From the NCBI GenBank assembly GCA_016124845.1, contig WGMW01000001.1, positions 1 to 58,649 of the forward strand: 58,649 nucleotides of DNA, written 5' to 3'. Below, one piece after another: positions 13,674 to 22,189 of this stretch. Numbering within the stretch: position 1 is the stretch's first letter; each line of letters begins with the position of its first letter. The translations under genes were made by a program, and so were the position numbers. Source of the DNA: Flavobacteriales bacterium. Lineage in GTDB: Bacteria; Bacteroidota; Bacteroidia; UBA10329. The notes under the pieces are model-generated. The model saw only the letters and a list, made by a program, of their open reading frames with translations, was not told the DNA's origin and searched no databases.

Positions 13674-13772
13674 CTGATACGAATTACGAATCGTGTACGA
13701 ATATGACGAATCAAGCTGAGTAGTACTCAGAGCGCATTCGGATATTCGCGTTTTATTCGTAATTCGTATCAG
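13674..13772. repeat. 99-bp imperfect palindrome between aroE and moxR
   Basis: The outer arms (13674-13691 and 13755-13772) are perfect 18-bp inverted repeats (ctgatacgaattacgaat). The inner arms cgaatat.gacgaat / attcgg.atattcg pair with few mismatches. A central hairpin ctgagt-agt-actcag lies near 13717-13731. The whole can fold into one long stem. It fills the space between the aroE stop and the moxR start. It could be a MITE-like element, a terminator, or both. Confidence 0.7.
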
Positions 13773-13778
13773 GTTTAA

Positions 13779-14519
13779 TCAGCTATTATTCCAGATCTTC
13801 CAACTTTCCTCAGCCTGTCTTTCCAACATCCGAAGTCCGTTAATGGTTGTGGCACCCCGTTTTCGGCCGTGCTTTAAAAATACGGTCTCTGCGGGATTGT
13901 AGATCATGTCGAACAGCACGTGTTCGGGCGTGATGGATTCGTAGGGGATGTCGGGTGCGGCATTCACGTTCGGGTACATGCCCAAAGGCGTGCAGTTCAC
14001 AATGATGGAATGTTCCCAAATGTCTTCGGGAGTGAGTTCCTCATAAGTGAAGTCGCCTTCATCATGAGTTCGAGAAACACTCTGGCATTCAATTCCAAGG
14101 TCTTCAAGCACGTGGAAAGCGGCTTTGGCAGCACCGCCAGTCCCAAGGATCAATGCCATGTCGTGGCCTTTGGTGTATGATTCGATGCTCTCCTTGAATC
14201 CGATGATGTCCGTGTTGGCGCCTGTAAGCGTGTAATCGCTCCCAACGCGCTGAATACAGACCGTGTTCACCGACTGTATGAACTTTCCGCAATTTCCAAC
14301 GATATTCAATCGGGGAATAATGGCCGTTTTGTACGGAATGGTCACATTCAAACCGACCAGATCGGGTTCGCTTCGGATGATGTCATCGAGTTCGTCAAGC
14401 GATTCAATTGGGAAGTTGCAGTACTCCGCATCGATTCCCTCCTTTTGGAATTTCTCGGTGAAGTATTGCTTGGAGAACGAGTGGGAGAGAGGGTAGCCGA
14501 TAAGTCCGAATTTCCTCAT
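13779..14519 (-). CDS. aroE: shikimate dehydrogenase
   Basis: 246 residues from the ATG at 14519. The N-terminus FGLIGYPLSHSFSKQYFTEK holds the shikimate-binding SxS motif. NVTIPYKTAIIPRLN contains the catalytic Lys, and ALILGTGGAAKAAFHVLEDL is the NADP-binding loop. NCTPLGMYPN and the C-terminal GLRMLERQAEESWKIW complete the family pattern. It reduces 3-dehydroshikimate to shikimate with NADPH in aromatic amino-acid synthesis. The gene is somewhat shorter than E. coli AroE (272), which is normal for Bacteroidota. It follows the DUF368 operon on the same strand after a repeat-containing gap. Confidence 0.93.
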   Translation of the reverse strand: MRKFGLIGYPLSHSFSKQYFTEKFQKEGIDAEYCNFPIESLDELDDIIRSEPDLVGLNVTIPYKTAIIPRLNIVGNCGKFIQSVNTVCIQRVGSDYTLTGANTDIIGFKESIESYTKGHDMALILGTGGAAKAAFHVLEDLGIECQSVSRTHDEGDFTYEELTPEDIWEHSIIVNCTPLGMYPNVNAAPDIPYESITPEHVLFDMIYNPAETVFLKHGRKRGATTINGLRMLERQAEESWKIWNNS

Positions 14520-14524
14520 GTATT

Positions 14525-14722
14525 TCACGCAGAGACGCAGAGACGCAGAGAATAATCCATCGAAAGAGATGATTTTGCCTGCGAAAGACTGCAGTTGTTT
14601 GAAAAAGTGAACTGATTCATCTGTGAGTCTGACTTTTGGAAAAACATTTTTTTGGCCACAGAGGCACAGATTTTCACAGATCTCACAGAAATCTTCAGCG
14701 ACAACCTCTGTGCTTCTGTGGC
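14525..14722. repeat. dispersed cgcagag/cacagag repeat with inverted arms
   Basis: The 230-bp gap between DUF368 and aroE holds a triple 'acgcagag' motif (14525-14552) and a 16-bp inverted repeat with one mismatch, gccacagaggcacaga (14655-14670) against tctgtgcttctgtggc (14707-14722). The same word family recurs at 54611-54790 and 56529-57112. Translated ORFs over these tracts are low-complexity and not counted as genes. Confidence 0.65.
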
Positions 14723-14751
14723 TATTTCATGTTGCTTGTGCATAAGGAAGG

Positions 14752-15741
14752 TCATCCTTTCTCAGAGGCCATTTTTTCCATGATGAACACAAGCGCGAAG
14801 CCTGAAATGCACAGCGCAATGGCCAGCCACAGCTGCGATGACACGCCATACAGTTCTTCGAAATGCATGGGCGAAACGTTCGATTGTAAGAACGGAACTT
14901 CCTCACCATGGCTATTGATCCGGAACTCAGTGGTTTCCTTCCAAGGCCAAACTTTGTTCAACGACCCGATCATAAAACCTGTAAGCAAAGCCATGGTCAT
15001 GCTATATGCTTTCTTGAACATCCATGACAAGAAATTCGAAAAGGAAATGATACCGACCACACAACCCAGAATGAATACGATAATGTTAGTTCCGAATTTT
15101 ATAATAGATTCAATATCAACCGATTTTAATCCATCAACTAAACCACTTATCGACCCAAGAACGATGCCGTAGGCACCCATCAACAATAGAATGAAACTGC
15201 CTGAAATTCCAGGTAGGATCATCGCGCAAATAGCAATCATTCCGGCCAAAAAGATGTAGATCAATCCATCGGGCATTTGCGATGGTGCAGCAACCGTGAT
15301 GTAAAAGGCAATGGCGCTTCCAGCAAGCAAAGCTGCAATCTCCTTCACGCCCCAAGTTTTAATGTAGCGACCAATGATCAGGCTCGAGGCCACGATCAAT
15401 CCGAAGAAGAAAGCCCAAAGAAGAACAGGATAAGCGTCAAGCAGATACGTGATGCCTTTTGCCAAGGTCACCACGCTGGTGAAAATCCCTGCAAGTAAAA
15501 CCACAAGAAACGTGGCGTTTGTCTTCTGCCAAGTGGCTTTTATGCCTTCGTCTTTCAGGGTTTTGAGCACAGAAAGATTGAAGCCTTTGATGGTTTCGAG
15601 TAGCTCTTCGTAAATACCTGTGATAAAGGCGATGGTTCCGCCAGAAACGCCTGGAACGACATCGGCAGCACCCATGGTCATGCCTTTCAAGTAGAGAAAA
15701 ACGAAGTCTTTGGTGCTCCGCGAATTGTTTTCAGATGCCAT
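14752..15741 (-). CDS. DUF368 membrane protein (PopT-type undecaprenyl-phosphate translocase family)
   Basis: 329 residues with about eight hydrophobic segments. The family N-terminal motif is MGAADVVPGVSGGTIAFITG, and ILPGISGSFILLLMGAYG follows near residue 175; this repeated PG-SGG/PGISGS pattern defines DUF368. Members of the family have been shown to move undecaprenyl phosphate back across the inner membrane for reuse in cell-envelope synthesis. The ATG overlaps the rhodanese stop by one base (TGATG). It is the last gene of a four-gene overlapping operon. The C-terminus IMEKMASEKG is cytoplasmic-looking. Confidence 0.87.
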   Translation of the reverse strand: MASENNSRSTKDFVFLYLKGMTMGAADVVPGVSGGTIAFITGIYEELLETIKGFNLSVLKTLKDEGIKATWQKTNATFLVVLLAGIFTSVVTLAKGITYLLDAYPVLLWAFFFGLIVASSLIIGRYIKTWGVKEIAALLAGSAIAFYITVAAPSQMPDGLIYIFLAGMIAICAMILPGISGSFILLLMGAYGIVLGSISGLVDGLKSVDIESIIKFGTNIIVFILGCVVGIISFSNFLSWMFKKAYSMTMALLTGFMIGSLNKVWPWKETTEFRINSHGEEVPFLQSNVSPMHFEELYGVSSQLWLAIALCISGFALVFIMEKMASEKG

Positions 15742-16058
15742 CAGTATTGTTCCAAACTGTCATCGATCTCGTTGGCCCAGGCCAGAATGCCGCCTTTCAG
15801 ATTGTACAGATTGGTGAATCCTTTCTGCATTTCCAGCGCGCTGATCACATTGGCCGACCGCGCACCGCTTCGGCAGTGCACAATGACAGGAATATCGGTC
15901 TTTATTTCATCCATTCGGTTCAGAATTTCGCCCATCGGAATGTGATCTGCCCCAATGCTGCAAATCTCAACTTCCCATGGCTCGCGCACATCGATCAGCT
16001 GGAAAGTCTCTCCAGCATCTTGCATCTCCTTCAATTGCTGAACCGTAACTTCTTTCAT
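15741..16058 (-). CDS. single-domain rhodanese-like protein
   Basis: 105 residues, one rhodanese domain. QLIDVREPWEVEICSIGADH is the CH2A motif and IPVIVHCRSGARSANVI is the active-site loop, with the catalytic Cys in CRSGAR. GLTNLYNLKGGILAWANEID closes the fold in the usual way (the first residue of that block is F in the protein). No signal peptide, so cytoplasmic. It likely transfers sulfane sulfur or carries persulfide. It overlaps the upstream synthase by 4 bp (ATGA) and the downstream DUF368 gene by one base, so its expression is tied to both. Confidence 0.9.
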   Translation of the reverse strand: MKEVTVQQLKEMQDAGETFQLIDVREPWEVEICSIGADHIPMGEILNRMDEIKTDIPVIVHCRSGARSANVISALEMQKGFTNLYNLKGGILAWANEIDDSLEQY

Positions 16059-16864
16059 TTCTGTTTCTTCTTTGCCTTTGCCAAAACCTTGTTCACCTCA
16101 ATTCCTTGAGGTAGGAAATTGAAGAACGTATCGCCACGAACACCCAAACGCAGTGTTTCCAACGGAATCACTTCATTCGGAGCAATGTTTCCCAAGTTCA
16201 CGTTATGGCCTAACTGGTTGATGAACCAAACTTGTTGCGCCTTCTGCGGAGCTTCCCAAAGAATGTTGTCAGCAGGGATCACATCCAGAATCTTGCTGAT
16301 AAGCGAAACGTGTGCAGAGCCGTTCGGGCGGTAAATGCCAACATTGCCGCTTTCGCGGGCTTCCGCGATCACTTTCCATGAACCTGCTTCCAGTTCAGCT
16401 TTCATCATGTTCTTCCATTTGTTTGGATGAATGATGATGCCGGCTTCTTTGGAACCCACTTCAGAGAGCACTCGGAAATTCTTCGCCAAGTCACTGATCA
16501 GGTCGCACTTTGAAGTGTGTTTCAGTTCGATAGAACCATCAGAAACTTCAACGGTATCCAACTTCCATTTGTCAAGAAGCCGTTTGTAATCGTCATACTG
16601 ACCACGAATAAGAAATGCCTCGAAAAGTGTTCCTCCGAGATAGACTTTCGCACCAGCTTCCTGATACAATTTGATCTTCTCAGGAATGTTCGTGGAGATG
16701 AGCGAAGTTCCGAAACCGAGTTTGATCAGGTCGATGAGATGACCGCTGGCACTCAGAAGGTCTTCTGCTTCGCGCAGGCTCAAGCCTTTGTCCATGACCA
16801 TGGTCACGCCAGCCTCGCGTGGTTTGGCAGTCCGTTCGGGAATGTGCTTTAATTCGAAATTCAT
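16055..16864 (-). CDS. phosphosulfolactate synthase (ComA)-like protein
   Basis: 269 residues, TIM-barrel-like. Family features include KPREAGVTMVMDKGLSLREA, HLIDLIKLGFGTSLI, GAKVYLGGTLFEAFLIRGQ and DTVEVSDGSIELKH. ComA adds sulfite to phosphoenolpyruvate to make phosphosulfolactate. In archaea this leads to coenzyme M. In Bacteroidota it could feed cysteate for sulfonolipids, but no partner enzyme of that route is seen in this window. The start overlaps the TPR stop by one base (TAATG) and the end overlaps the rhodanese gene by 4 bp. The sulfur-handling neighbour is consistent with sulfur metabolism. Confidence 0.85.
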   Translation of the reverse strand: MNFELKHIPERTAKPREAGVTMVMDKGLSLREAEDLLSASGHLIDLIKLGFGTSLISTNIPEKIKLYQEAGAKVYLGGTLFEAFLIRGQYDDYKRLLDKWKLDTVEVSDGSIELKHTSKCDLISDLAKNFRVLSEVGSKEAGIIIHPNKWKNMMKAELEAGSWKVIAEARESGNVGIYRPNGSAHVSLISKILDVIPADNILWEAPQKAQQVWFINQLGHNVNLGNIAPNEVIPLETLRLGVRGDTFFNFLPQGIEVNKVLAKAKKKQK

Positions 16865-18270
16865 TACTGTCCGTAGATCTGAATGAGATCCATAACCCTT
16901 GGCATGTTCACCGCCTCGGGATATTGCTCGAACAAAAGTAGATGTTTGCTGAAATCCAATTCCAACCCGTTCTGGAGGAAGTTCAAACCCTCAGAAACCT
17001 GCCCCATTGCCAGCAAAAATGCTGCTTCGTGATAGTGCAATTCAGCATTTTCAGGATTCACTTTCAGCGCTTCCATCAGCGTTTCAGCTCCCAATTCGCG
17101 ATCAACGTGGTTAAAGGTCAATTCAGCTTTGGAAATCCAATAACGGAGGTCTTCTGGATTCAATGAGGTCGCCTTTTCCAGGGCATCAATGGCATCTTCA
17201 TAATCGCCCGTATGTTCCTTCAGATCCGCATAGAAATTCCAGTATTCGGGGTCGGTAGCATCAACTTCAAGCGCCTTTTCAATGTAAGGCAGACACTCTT
17301 CATAACGCTCCTGCTTTTCGCGTACAACCGCCATTCCATACCACGCTTCCGCATGAAATGCATCTGATTCTGCAATTTCCTTGTAGCGTTCAAACGCGAG
17401 GTCGTAATCTTCACGTCCTTCCGAACACTCAGCGATACCGATCAACGCATCAGCATTATCCTCATCGATGAGAAGCACTTCATTGAAGTGCTCTTCGGCC
17501 TTGTCCCAATTTTCGACCTCCAAATAGCAATCACCGATCTCCTGCTGCGCCATCATGTGCTTCTCGTTCACTGCTAAGCACAGGTCGAGAGCCCAAATGG
17601 CATTCTCGAAATCCTTCTTTTTCATGTAGAAGGTGGCCAAGTTGTACCATGCGTTGTACTGGTACGGATGGTCATCCAAATACTTGGTGAAGAACTCGAT
17701 GGCCGCTTCGGTCTCGTTCATGCTATCGAAAAGGAAGCTGATTTCATAGATCAACCCGTTGTCCTCAGGACTTTCGAGCAATCCGAGTTTCAGTTGGCTC
17801 AAGGCTTCCGCCTGATTTCCCAAGGACTGATATTCGTACGAAAGCATCAACCGAATATCAACGGTGTGTTCCGCAGATTCCAATGCACGATTGAAAATCT
17901 CAACCGCTTGTTCATGCTTTCCCAACTTGCTGAAGATGCCGCCTTTGGTAATCAGCATATCAGGATTGTTCGGCATGATGGCCTCCAACAATTGGATGGA
18001 TTTCATCGCTTCTTCATAATCGCCTTTCAAGGCAAGAATGTCGGCACGTTTCAGTTCAAATTCGCTGCTGTGCGGGTGTTGGTTCGATGCAAGCTCAAGT
18101 ACTTTCCACGCCTTTTCGAGTTCGAGACTTTCCATGTAGTGCTCAATGAGGTTTTCCATGTCCTCAACGTCAAAATAATACTGGTCGTCATTTGCGAGCA
18201 TGTGCTCGAAACGCACAACACACTCGTTCAATCGCTCGTCCTCCCTTTCTTGTTCCGAATCAGAATGCAT
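16864..18270 (-). CDS. tetratricopeptide-repeat protein
   Basis: 468 residues made almost entirely of TPR units. Examples are YNAWYNLATFYMKKKDFENA, AQQEIGDCYLEVENWDKAEE, ALIGIAECSEGREDYDLAFE and EYWNFYADLKEHTGDYEDAI. An acidic N-terminus (MHSDSEQEREDERLNE) and no signal peptide indicate a cytoplasmic scaffold. It is the first gene of the operon with the ComA-like synthase, rhodanese and DUF368 translocase. The leader of about 170 bp separates it from the divergent glmM and probably holds both promoters. Specific partners are unknown. Confidence 0.85.
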   Translation of the reverse strand: MHSDSEQEREDERLNECVVRFEHMLANDDQYYFDVEDMENLIEHYMESLELEKAWKVLELASNQHPHSSEFELKRADILALKGDYEEAMKSIQLLEAIMPNNPDMLITKGGIFSKLGKHEQAVEIFNRALESAEHTVDIRLMLSYEYQSLGNQAEALSQLKLGLLESPEDNGLIYEISFLFDSMNETEAAIEFFTKYLDDHPYQYNAWYNLATFYMKKKDFENAIWALDLCLAVNEKHMMAQQEIGDCYLEVENWDKAEEHFNEVLLIDEDNADALIGIAECSEGREDYDLAFERYKEIAESDAFHAEAWYGMAVVREKQERYEECLPYIEKALEVDATDPEYWNFYADLKEHTGDYEDAIDALEKATSLNPEDLRYWISKAELTFNHVDRELGAETLMEALKVNPENAELHYHEAAFLLAMGQVSEGLNFLQNGLELDFSKHLLLFEQYPEAVNMPRVMDLIQIYGQ

Positions 18271-18415
18271 GGGCTACGGTTTTGTCAAGAGTAAGCATTA
18301 TTTGTGCGTAGAGCCGAACATCGATGCCTGTTATTTTCAACATCGGATGTTCAAAAAAATTATAAAAGGGCGGCAAAAATAGATGATTGAAACGGATGCG
18401 GTCATAGGGCAATCC

Positions 18416-18423
18416 TACTTTTG
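18416..18423 (+). promoter_or_regulatory. putative -7 promoter box for glmM
   Basis: TACTTTTG matches the TAnnTTTG Bacteroidota -7 consensus and lies 20 bp before the glmM ATG. The nearest TTG upstream (18387) is spaced further away than usual, so the -33 element is uncertain. Confidence 0.45.
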
Positions 18424-18443
18424 CCCAAGAAATTGACGAACGC

Positions 18444-19844
18444 ATGACATTGATCAAATCCATTTCAGGAATTCGGGGAACTATTGGAGGAAAAGTGGGC
18501 GATGGCCTCACTCCGCTTGACGTGGTGAAATTCACTTCAGCTTATGCTGAATTTCTCAAGAAACGTGCGGGCAAGTCCGATTTAAGTGTAGTTGTCGGAC
18601 GGGATGCGCGTATCTCAGGAGAAATGGTGAGCAGCTTGGTAATTGGAACGCTTACTGGTTGCGGCATTGATGTGGTTGACCTTGGACTTTCCACCACACC
18701 AACGGTGGAAGTAGCCGTTCCAGCCGAGAAAGCCGATGGCGGAATCATCCTTACAGCAAGTCACAACCCGAAACAATGGAACGCGCTGAAGCTTTTGAAT
18801 GAGAAAGGTGAGTTCATTTCGGGTGAAGATGGTGCGGAGCTTCTTGCTATTGCTGAAAGTGAGGCGTTTGATTATGCTCAGGTTGATAAGCTTGGCGAGG
18901 TTCGAAAAGTGGATGATTACATCGAGCGTCACATTCAAATGATTCTTGATCTGCCATTGGTTGATGTCGATGTAATTCGCAAACGGAGTTTCCATGTGGC
19001 CATCGACTGCGTGAATTCAACAGGTGGAATTGCGCTTCCAAAGCTGTTGAAGGCCTTGGGAGTTGAAAAAGTGACAGCATTATATGTGGAACCGACAGGT
19101 CAGTTTCCACATAACCCCGAACCGCTGCCCGAGCATTTGACAGAGCTTTCCTCAACCATCAAGAAAAGCAAAGCTGATGTGGGTTTTGTGGTCGATCCTG
19201 ATGTTGACCGTTTGGCGATGGTCTGCGAGGATGGCGACATGTTCGGTGAAGAATACACACTCGTTGCGGTGGCAGATTATGTACTTAGCCAAGCCAAGGG
19301 AAATACGGTTTCCAATCTTTCAAGCACCAGAGCGCTTCGTGATGTGACCGAAAAGGCGGGCGGCTCTTACGCTGCGGCTGCAGTTGGCGAGGTGAACGTG
19401 GTGACCATGATGAAAGACACGAACGCTATCATTGGTGGCGAAGGAAACGGTGGTATCATCTATCCTGAATTGCATTATGGACGTGATGCGCTTGTCGGTA
19501 TCGCACTATTCCTCACGCATTTGGCAAAGACGGGTAAAACAGCAAGTCAATTGCGCGCTTCGTATCCTAACTATCACATTTCTAAGAATAAGATCGAGCT
19601 GACGCCTGAAACGGATGTGGATGGAATCCTGAAAGAAATGGAGAAGAATTACAGCTCGCGGCCAGTCAATACGATCGATGGCGTGAAGATCGAGTTCGAC
19701 AAGGAATGGGTGCATTTGCGCAAGTCGAATACGGAACCGATCATCCGTATTTACAGCGAAAGTGAAAACGAAAGCACGGCCAATAATTTGGCAAACAAGA
19801 TTATTGCAGACATCAAGGAATTGATGCGTGCCAAGGCGGAGTAA
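18444..19844 (+). CDS. glmM: phosphoglucosamine mutase / phosphohexomutase
   Basis: 466 residues of the alpha-D-phosphohexomutase fold. The N-terminus SISGIRGTIGGK is followed by the phospho-serine loop ILTASHNPKQWN, with the catalytic Ser at 106. The metal-binding loop is VVDPDVDRLAMV, and the C-terminal phosphate-binding loop reads LRKSNTEPIIRIYSE. The enzyme converts glucosamine-6-phosphate to glucosamine-1-phosphate for peptidoglycan and LPS precursors. The SGIRG start and length match Bacteroidota GlmM-annotated proteins; a phosphomannomutase activity cannot be excluded. Followed 75 bp later by the cysteine desulfurase in the same direction. Confidence 0.88.
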   Translation: MTLIKSISGIRGTIGGKVGDGLTPLDVVKFTSAYAEFLKKRAGKSDLSVVVGRDARISGEMVSSLVIGTLTGCGIDVVDLGLSTTPTVEVAVPAEKADGGIILTASHNPKQWNALKLLNEKGEFISGEDGAELLAIAESEAFDYAQVDKLGEVRKVDDYIERHIQMILDLPLVDVDVIRKRSFHVAIDCVNSTGGIALPKLLKALGVEKVTALYVEPTGQFPHNPEPLPEHLTELSSTIKKSKADVGFVVDPDVDRLAMVCEDGDMFGEEYTLVAVADYVLSQAKGNTVSNLSSTRALRDVTEKAGGSYAAAAVGEVNVVTMMKDTNAIIGGEGNGGIIYPELHYGRDALVGIALFLTHLAKTGKTASQLRASYPNYHISKNKIELTPETDVDGILKEMEKNYSSRPVNTIDGVKIEFDKEWVHLRKSNTEPIIRIYSESENESTANNLANKIIADIKELMRAKAE

Positions 19845-19919
19845 TTCGCGTTTTTGTCCAAGGAAATGCGATATTGAACTCGCTTTCTGTCTAATTATGC
19901 AGCAAATTTCAACAACGGA

Positions 19920-21062
19920 ATGAGCATCTATCTCGATAACGCGGCCACCACACAAATGGACTCTGAGGTCATTGATGCGATGACCGAAGTGATGAAGAAC
20001 ATTTACGGAAACCCATCCTCTGTTCACGGATTTGGTCGTCAGGCGCGTGCCGAAATAGAGAAGGCGAGGAGGAAGGTCGCTTCGTTTCTTAAGGTTTCGC
20101 CTGCTGAGATCTTCTTCACTTCTGGTGGCACGGAGGCCGACAACATGGCCATTCTGTGCAGCATCCGTGATCTGGGTGTGAAACGTATCGTCACTTCTAA
20201 GTTGGAGCATCATGCGGTACTTCATTCGGTGGAAGCTGCCGAAGCGAAAGACCATGTGGAAGTAGCGTATGTCAAACTCTCGGAGAAAGGGCATATCGAC
20301 CTGAACCATTTGGAGGAATTGCTTCAAAGCGGTGAAAAGACCTTGGTCTCGTTGATGCATGCCAATAACGAGATCGGAAACCTCATCGATCTTAAAAAAG
20401 TGTCTGAACTCTGTAGAAAGCATGGTGCATATTTCCATTCAGATACAGTTCAAACCATGTGTCATTACGCGTTTGATCTATCAGAATTGGATATTGACTT
20501 TATCACCGCATCAGCGCATAAGTTCCATGGCCCGAAAGGCATCGGCTTTCTGTACATCAATTCAAATGTTCGTATCAAACCAATGATCCATGGTGGAGCG
20601 CAAGAGCGTAACATGCGCGGTGGAACCGAAAACATTTACGGTATTGTTGGTTTGGCCAAAGCCATGGAAGTGTCATTCGAGAATCTGGAAGAGCATAAGC
20701 GATATGTACAGAGTCTGAAGACTTATATGTTGGAACGACTGAAAGACGCCATTCCAGCAATAGAGTTCAACGGTGATGCAGAGGGAAACTCGCTTTACAC
20801 AGTTCTAAATGTCAGCTTTCCCGATACTCCTATTTCGGAGATGTTGCTTTTCAACCTTGATATTTTAGGAATTTCAGCCTCAGGCGGAAGTGCCTGTTCA
20901 TCAGGAAGCAATGTGGGTTCGCATGTGCTTGCGGCACTCGAAATAGACCACAAGCGCCCAGCCATCCGTTTCTCATTCAGCAAATTCAATACAAAAGAAG
21001 AGATTGACATTACGGTGGAGAAACTTGCAGAGCTATTCTCCAAGCAGTCGGTAGGCTCTTAA
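19920..21062 (+). CDS. cysteine desulfurase (NifS/IscS family)
   Basis: 380 residues, PLP aminotransferase class V. Visible motifs are IYLDNAATTQMDSEV, the PLP-lysine region ITASAHKFHGPKGIGFLYI, HGGAQERNMRGGTENIYGI and the catalytic Cys loop SASGGSACSSGSNVGSH. It removes sulfur from cysteine as an enzyme-bound persulfide for Fe-S clusters, thiolated tRNA or other cofactors. The lack of a long loop insertion points to a class I (NifS/IscS-like) protein and not SufS. No scaffold gene follows, so the pathway is open. The next gene has its own promoter box. Confidence 0.92.
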   Translation: MSIYLDNAATTQMDSEVIDAMTEVMKNIYGNPSSVHGFGRQARAEIEKARRKVASFLKVSPAEIFFTSGGTEADNMAILCSIRDLGVKRIVTSKLEHHAVLHSVEAAEAKDHVEVAYVKLSEKGHIDLNHLEELLQSGEKTLVSLMHANNEIGNLIDLKKVSELCRKHGAYFHSDTVQTMCHYAFDLSELDIDFITASAHKFHGPKGIGFLYINSNVRIKPMIHGGAQERNMRGGTENIYGIVGLAKAMEVSFENLEEHKRYVQSLKTYMLERLKDAIPAIEFNGDAEGNSLYTVLNVSFPDTPISEMLLFNLDILGISASGGSACSSGSNVGSHVLAALEIDHKRPAIRFSFSKFNTKEEIDITVEKLAELFSKQSVGS

Positions 21063-21159
21063 AATGGCGCGGCCATTTGTGCTCAGGTCGGTGGGTAATG
21101 TATGAGTTTTCCCCAAAATCGTGTGGATAAATATCAAAGTGCTCAACGGATCGGATGTC

Positions 21160-21167
21160 TACCTTTG
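21160..21167 (+). promoter_or_regulatory. putative -7 promoter box for the T9SS cargo gene
   Basis: TACCTTTG, an exact TAnnTTTG match, 25 bp before the ATG at 21193 and about 100 bp after the desulfurase stop. It implies independent transcription of the secreted protein. Confidence 0.5.
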
Positions 21168-21192
21168 GCCTGTTAACTAACGTTACATCGAC

Positions 21193-22113
21193 ATGAAAAA
21201 ATCATTACTCTTTATATTGGGGCTTGCTGGCACAACCTTTTCGGTCATCGGCCAGAACCAACAGCCACCTAATCCAAGCTTTGAAACGTGGGAAACACTT
21301 CCTGGTCCAATTTCCAATACCTACGTTGAGCCTGAGAACTGGAACACTTCCAACGAGTGCACGGCCATCATCAACCAGTTTTCGGTAAGTAAATCGAGCG
21401 ATGCTCATACTGGCAGTTTCTCCGCAAAGTTGGAAACTAAAAGCAGTTCGTTTCCTGGTGTTATTATCAATGGAGTTCTTACTACGGCAGATATGATCTG
21501 TTTGGCTCAGGGCGGTGGGCAGGAAGGTGGTATTGCTTACACGCAGGAAATGACACCGGATAGTATCGTTGTCTGGTACAAGTATGCTCCAGCAACCGGA
21601 GATTCAGCCTACTCGCAGATCATGTTCTTGGCCAATAACGATCAGGACACCGTTTCGTACACGCGAGTGAATATTGTAGGAAACGCATCAGAGTGGACAA
21701 GACTTTCCGCTCCTTTGAACCCGACAACTGGAACTCCTGAGAAATTGAGTCTGTTCTTCAGTTCAAGCTACGGAGATGGTTCTCAGGGTCAGGCCGTTGT
21801 GGGGTCGGTACTTTTTGTGGATGACGTGGAGCTCATTTACAATCCGGCAGGGATAAATGATGATTACAACAATTCCAAGTGGAATGTTTACCCGAATCCG
21901 GTGATCAATGAATTGAACGTGAGTGTGGCACCAGGGCAAAAAGGCAAATTGGAGATTCTGGATGTGACGGGTAAGCGTGTGAGACTTGTGAAAGTTTCAG
22001 AAGCTACCAGAAAGATCGATGTAAGTCAATTGGCAACTGGAATTTACCTGTATCAATTCAAAGATCTGAATGATCGACCGATCCGAACCGGTAAATTGAT
22101 GGTAAATCCTTAG
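21193..22113 (+). CDS. secreted protein with T9SS type A sorting domain (PCMD/lectin-like)
   Basis: 306 residues. A signal peptide (MKKSLLFILGLAGTTFSVIG) is followed by QQPPNPSFETWE and EPENWNTSNECTAI, a start typical of PCMD-like carbohydrate-associated domains. A jelly-roll-like body contains DSIVVWYKYAPATGDSAYSQ and SVLFVDDVELIYNPAG. The last ~75 residues are a type A T9SS sorting domain (NVYPNPVINELNVSV, GIYLYQFKDL). It is exported by T9SS and probably attached to the cell surface. Its substrate is unknown. It lies upstream of a TonB-dependent receptor but is separated from it by a terminator. Confidence 0.85.
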   Translation: MKKSLLFILGLAGTTFSVIGQNQQPPNPSFETWETLPGPISNTYVEPENWNTSNECTAIINQFSVSKSSDAHTGSFSAKLETKSSSFPGVIINGVLTTADMICLAQGGGQEGGIAYTQEMTPDSIVVWYKYAPATGDSAYSQIMFLANNDQDTVSYTRVNIVGNASEWTRLSAPLNPTTGTPEKLSLFFSSSYGDGSQGQAVVGSVLFVDDVELIYNPAGINDDYNNSKWNVYPNPVINELNVSVAPGQKGKLEILDVTGKRVRLVKVSEATRKIDVSQLATGIYLYQFKDLNDRPIRTGKLMVNP

Positions 22114-22133
22114 GGATCCGGTCAATGGTTTTT

Positions 22134-22172
22134 AAAAGGGAGACGAACATCAGCACGATGCGTTTCCCTTTT
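22134..22172 (+). terminator. terminator between the T9SS cargo gene and the TonB receptor
   Basis: 12-bp stem with one G-T pair (aaaagggagacg, 22134-22145, against cgtttccctttt, 22161-22172) and a 15-nt loop, ending in a T-rich run. It lies 20 bp after the T9SS gene stop and 17 bp before the receptor start. Confidence 0.7.
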
Positions 22173-22189
22173 CCTTTAAAAGATTGAGC

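Noticed and set aside
19506-20438. 310-residue minus-strand ORF
   Set aside because: Lies antisense to glmM and the cysteine desulfurase, has no recognisable motif and spans two real genes.
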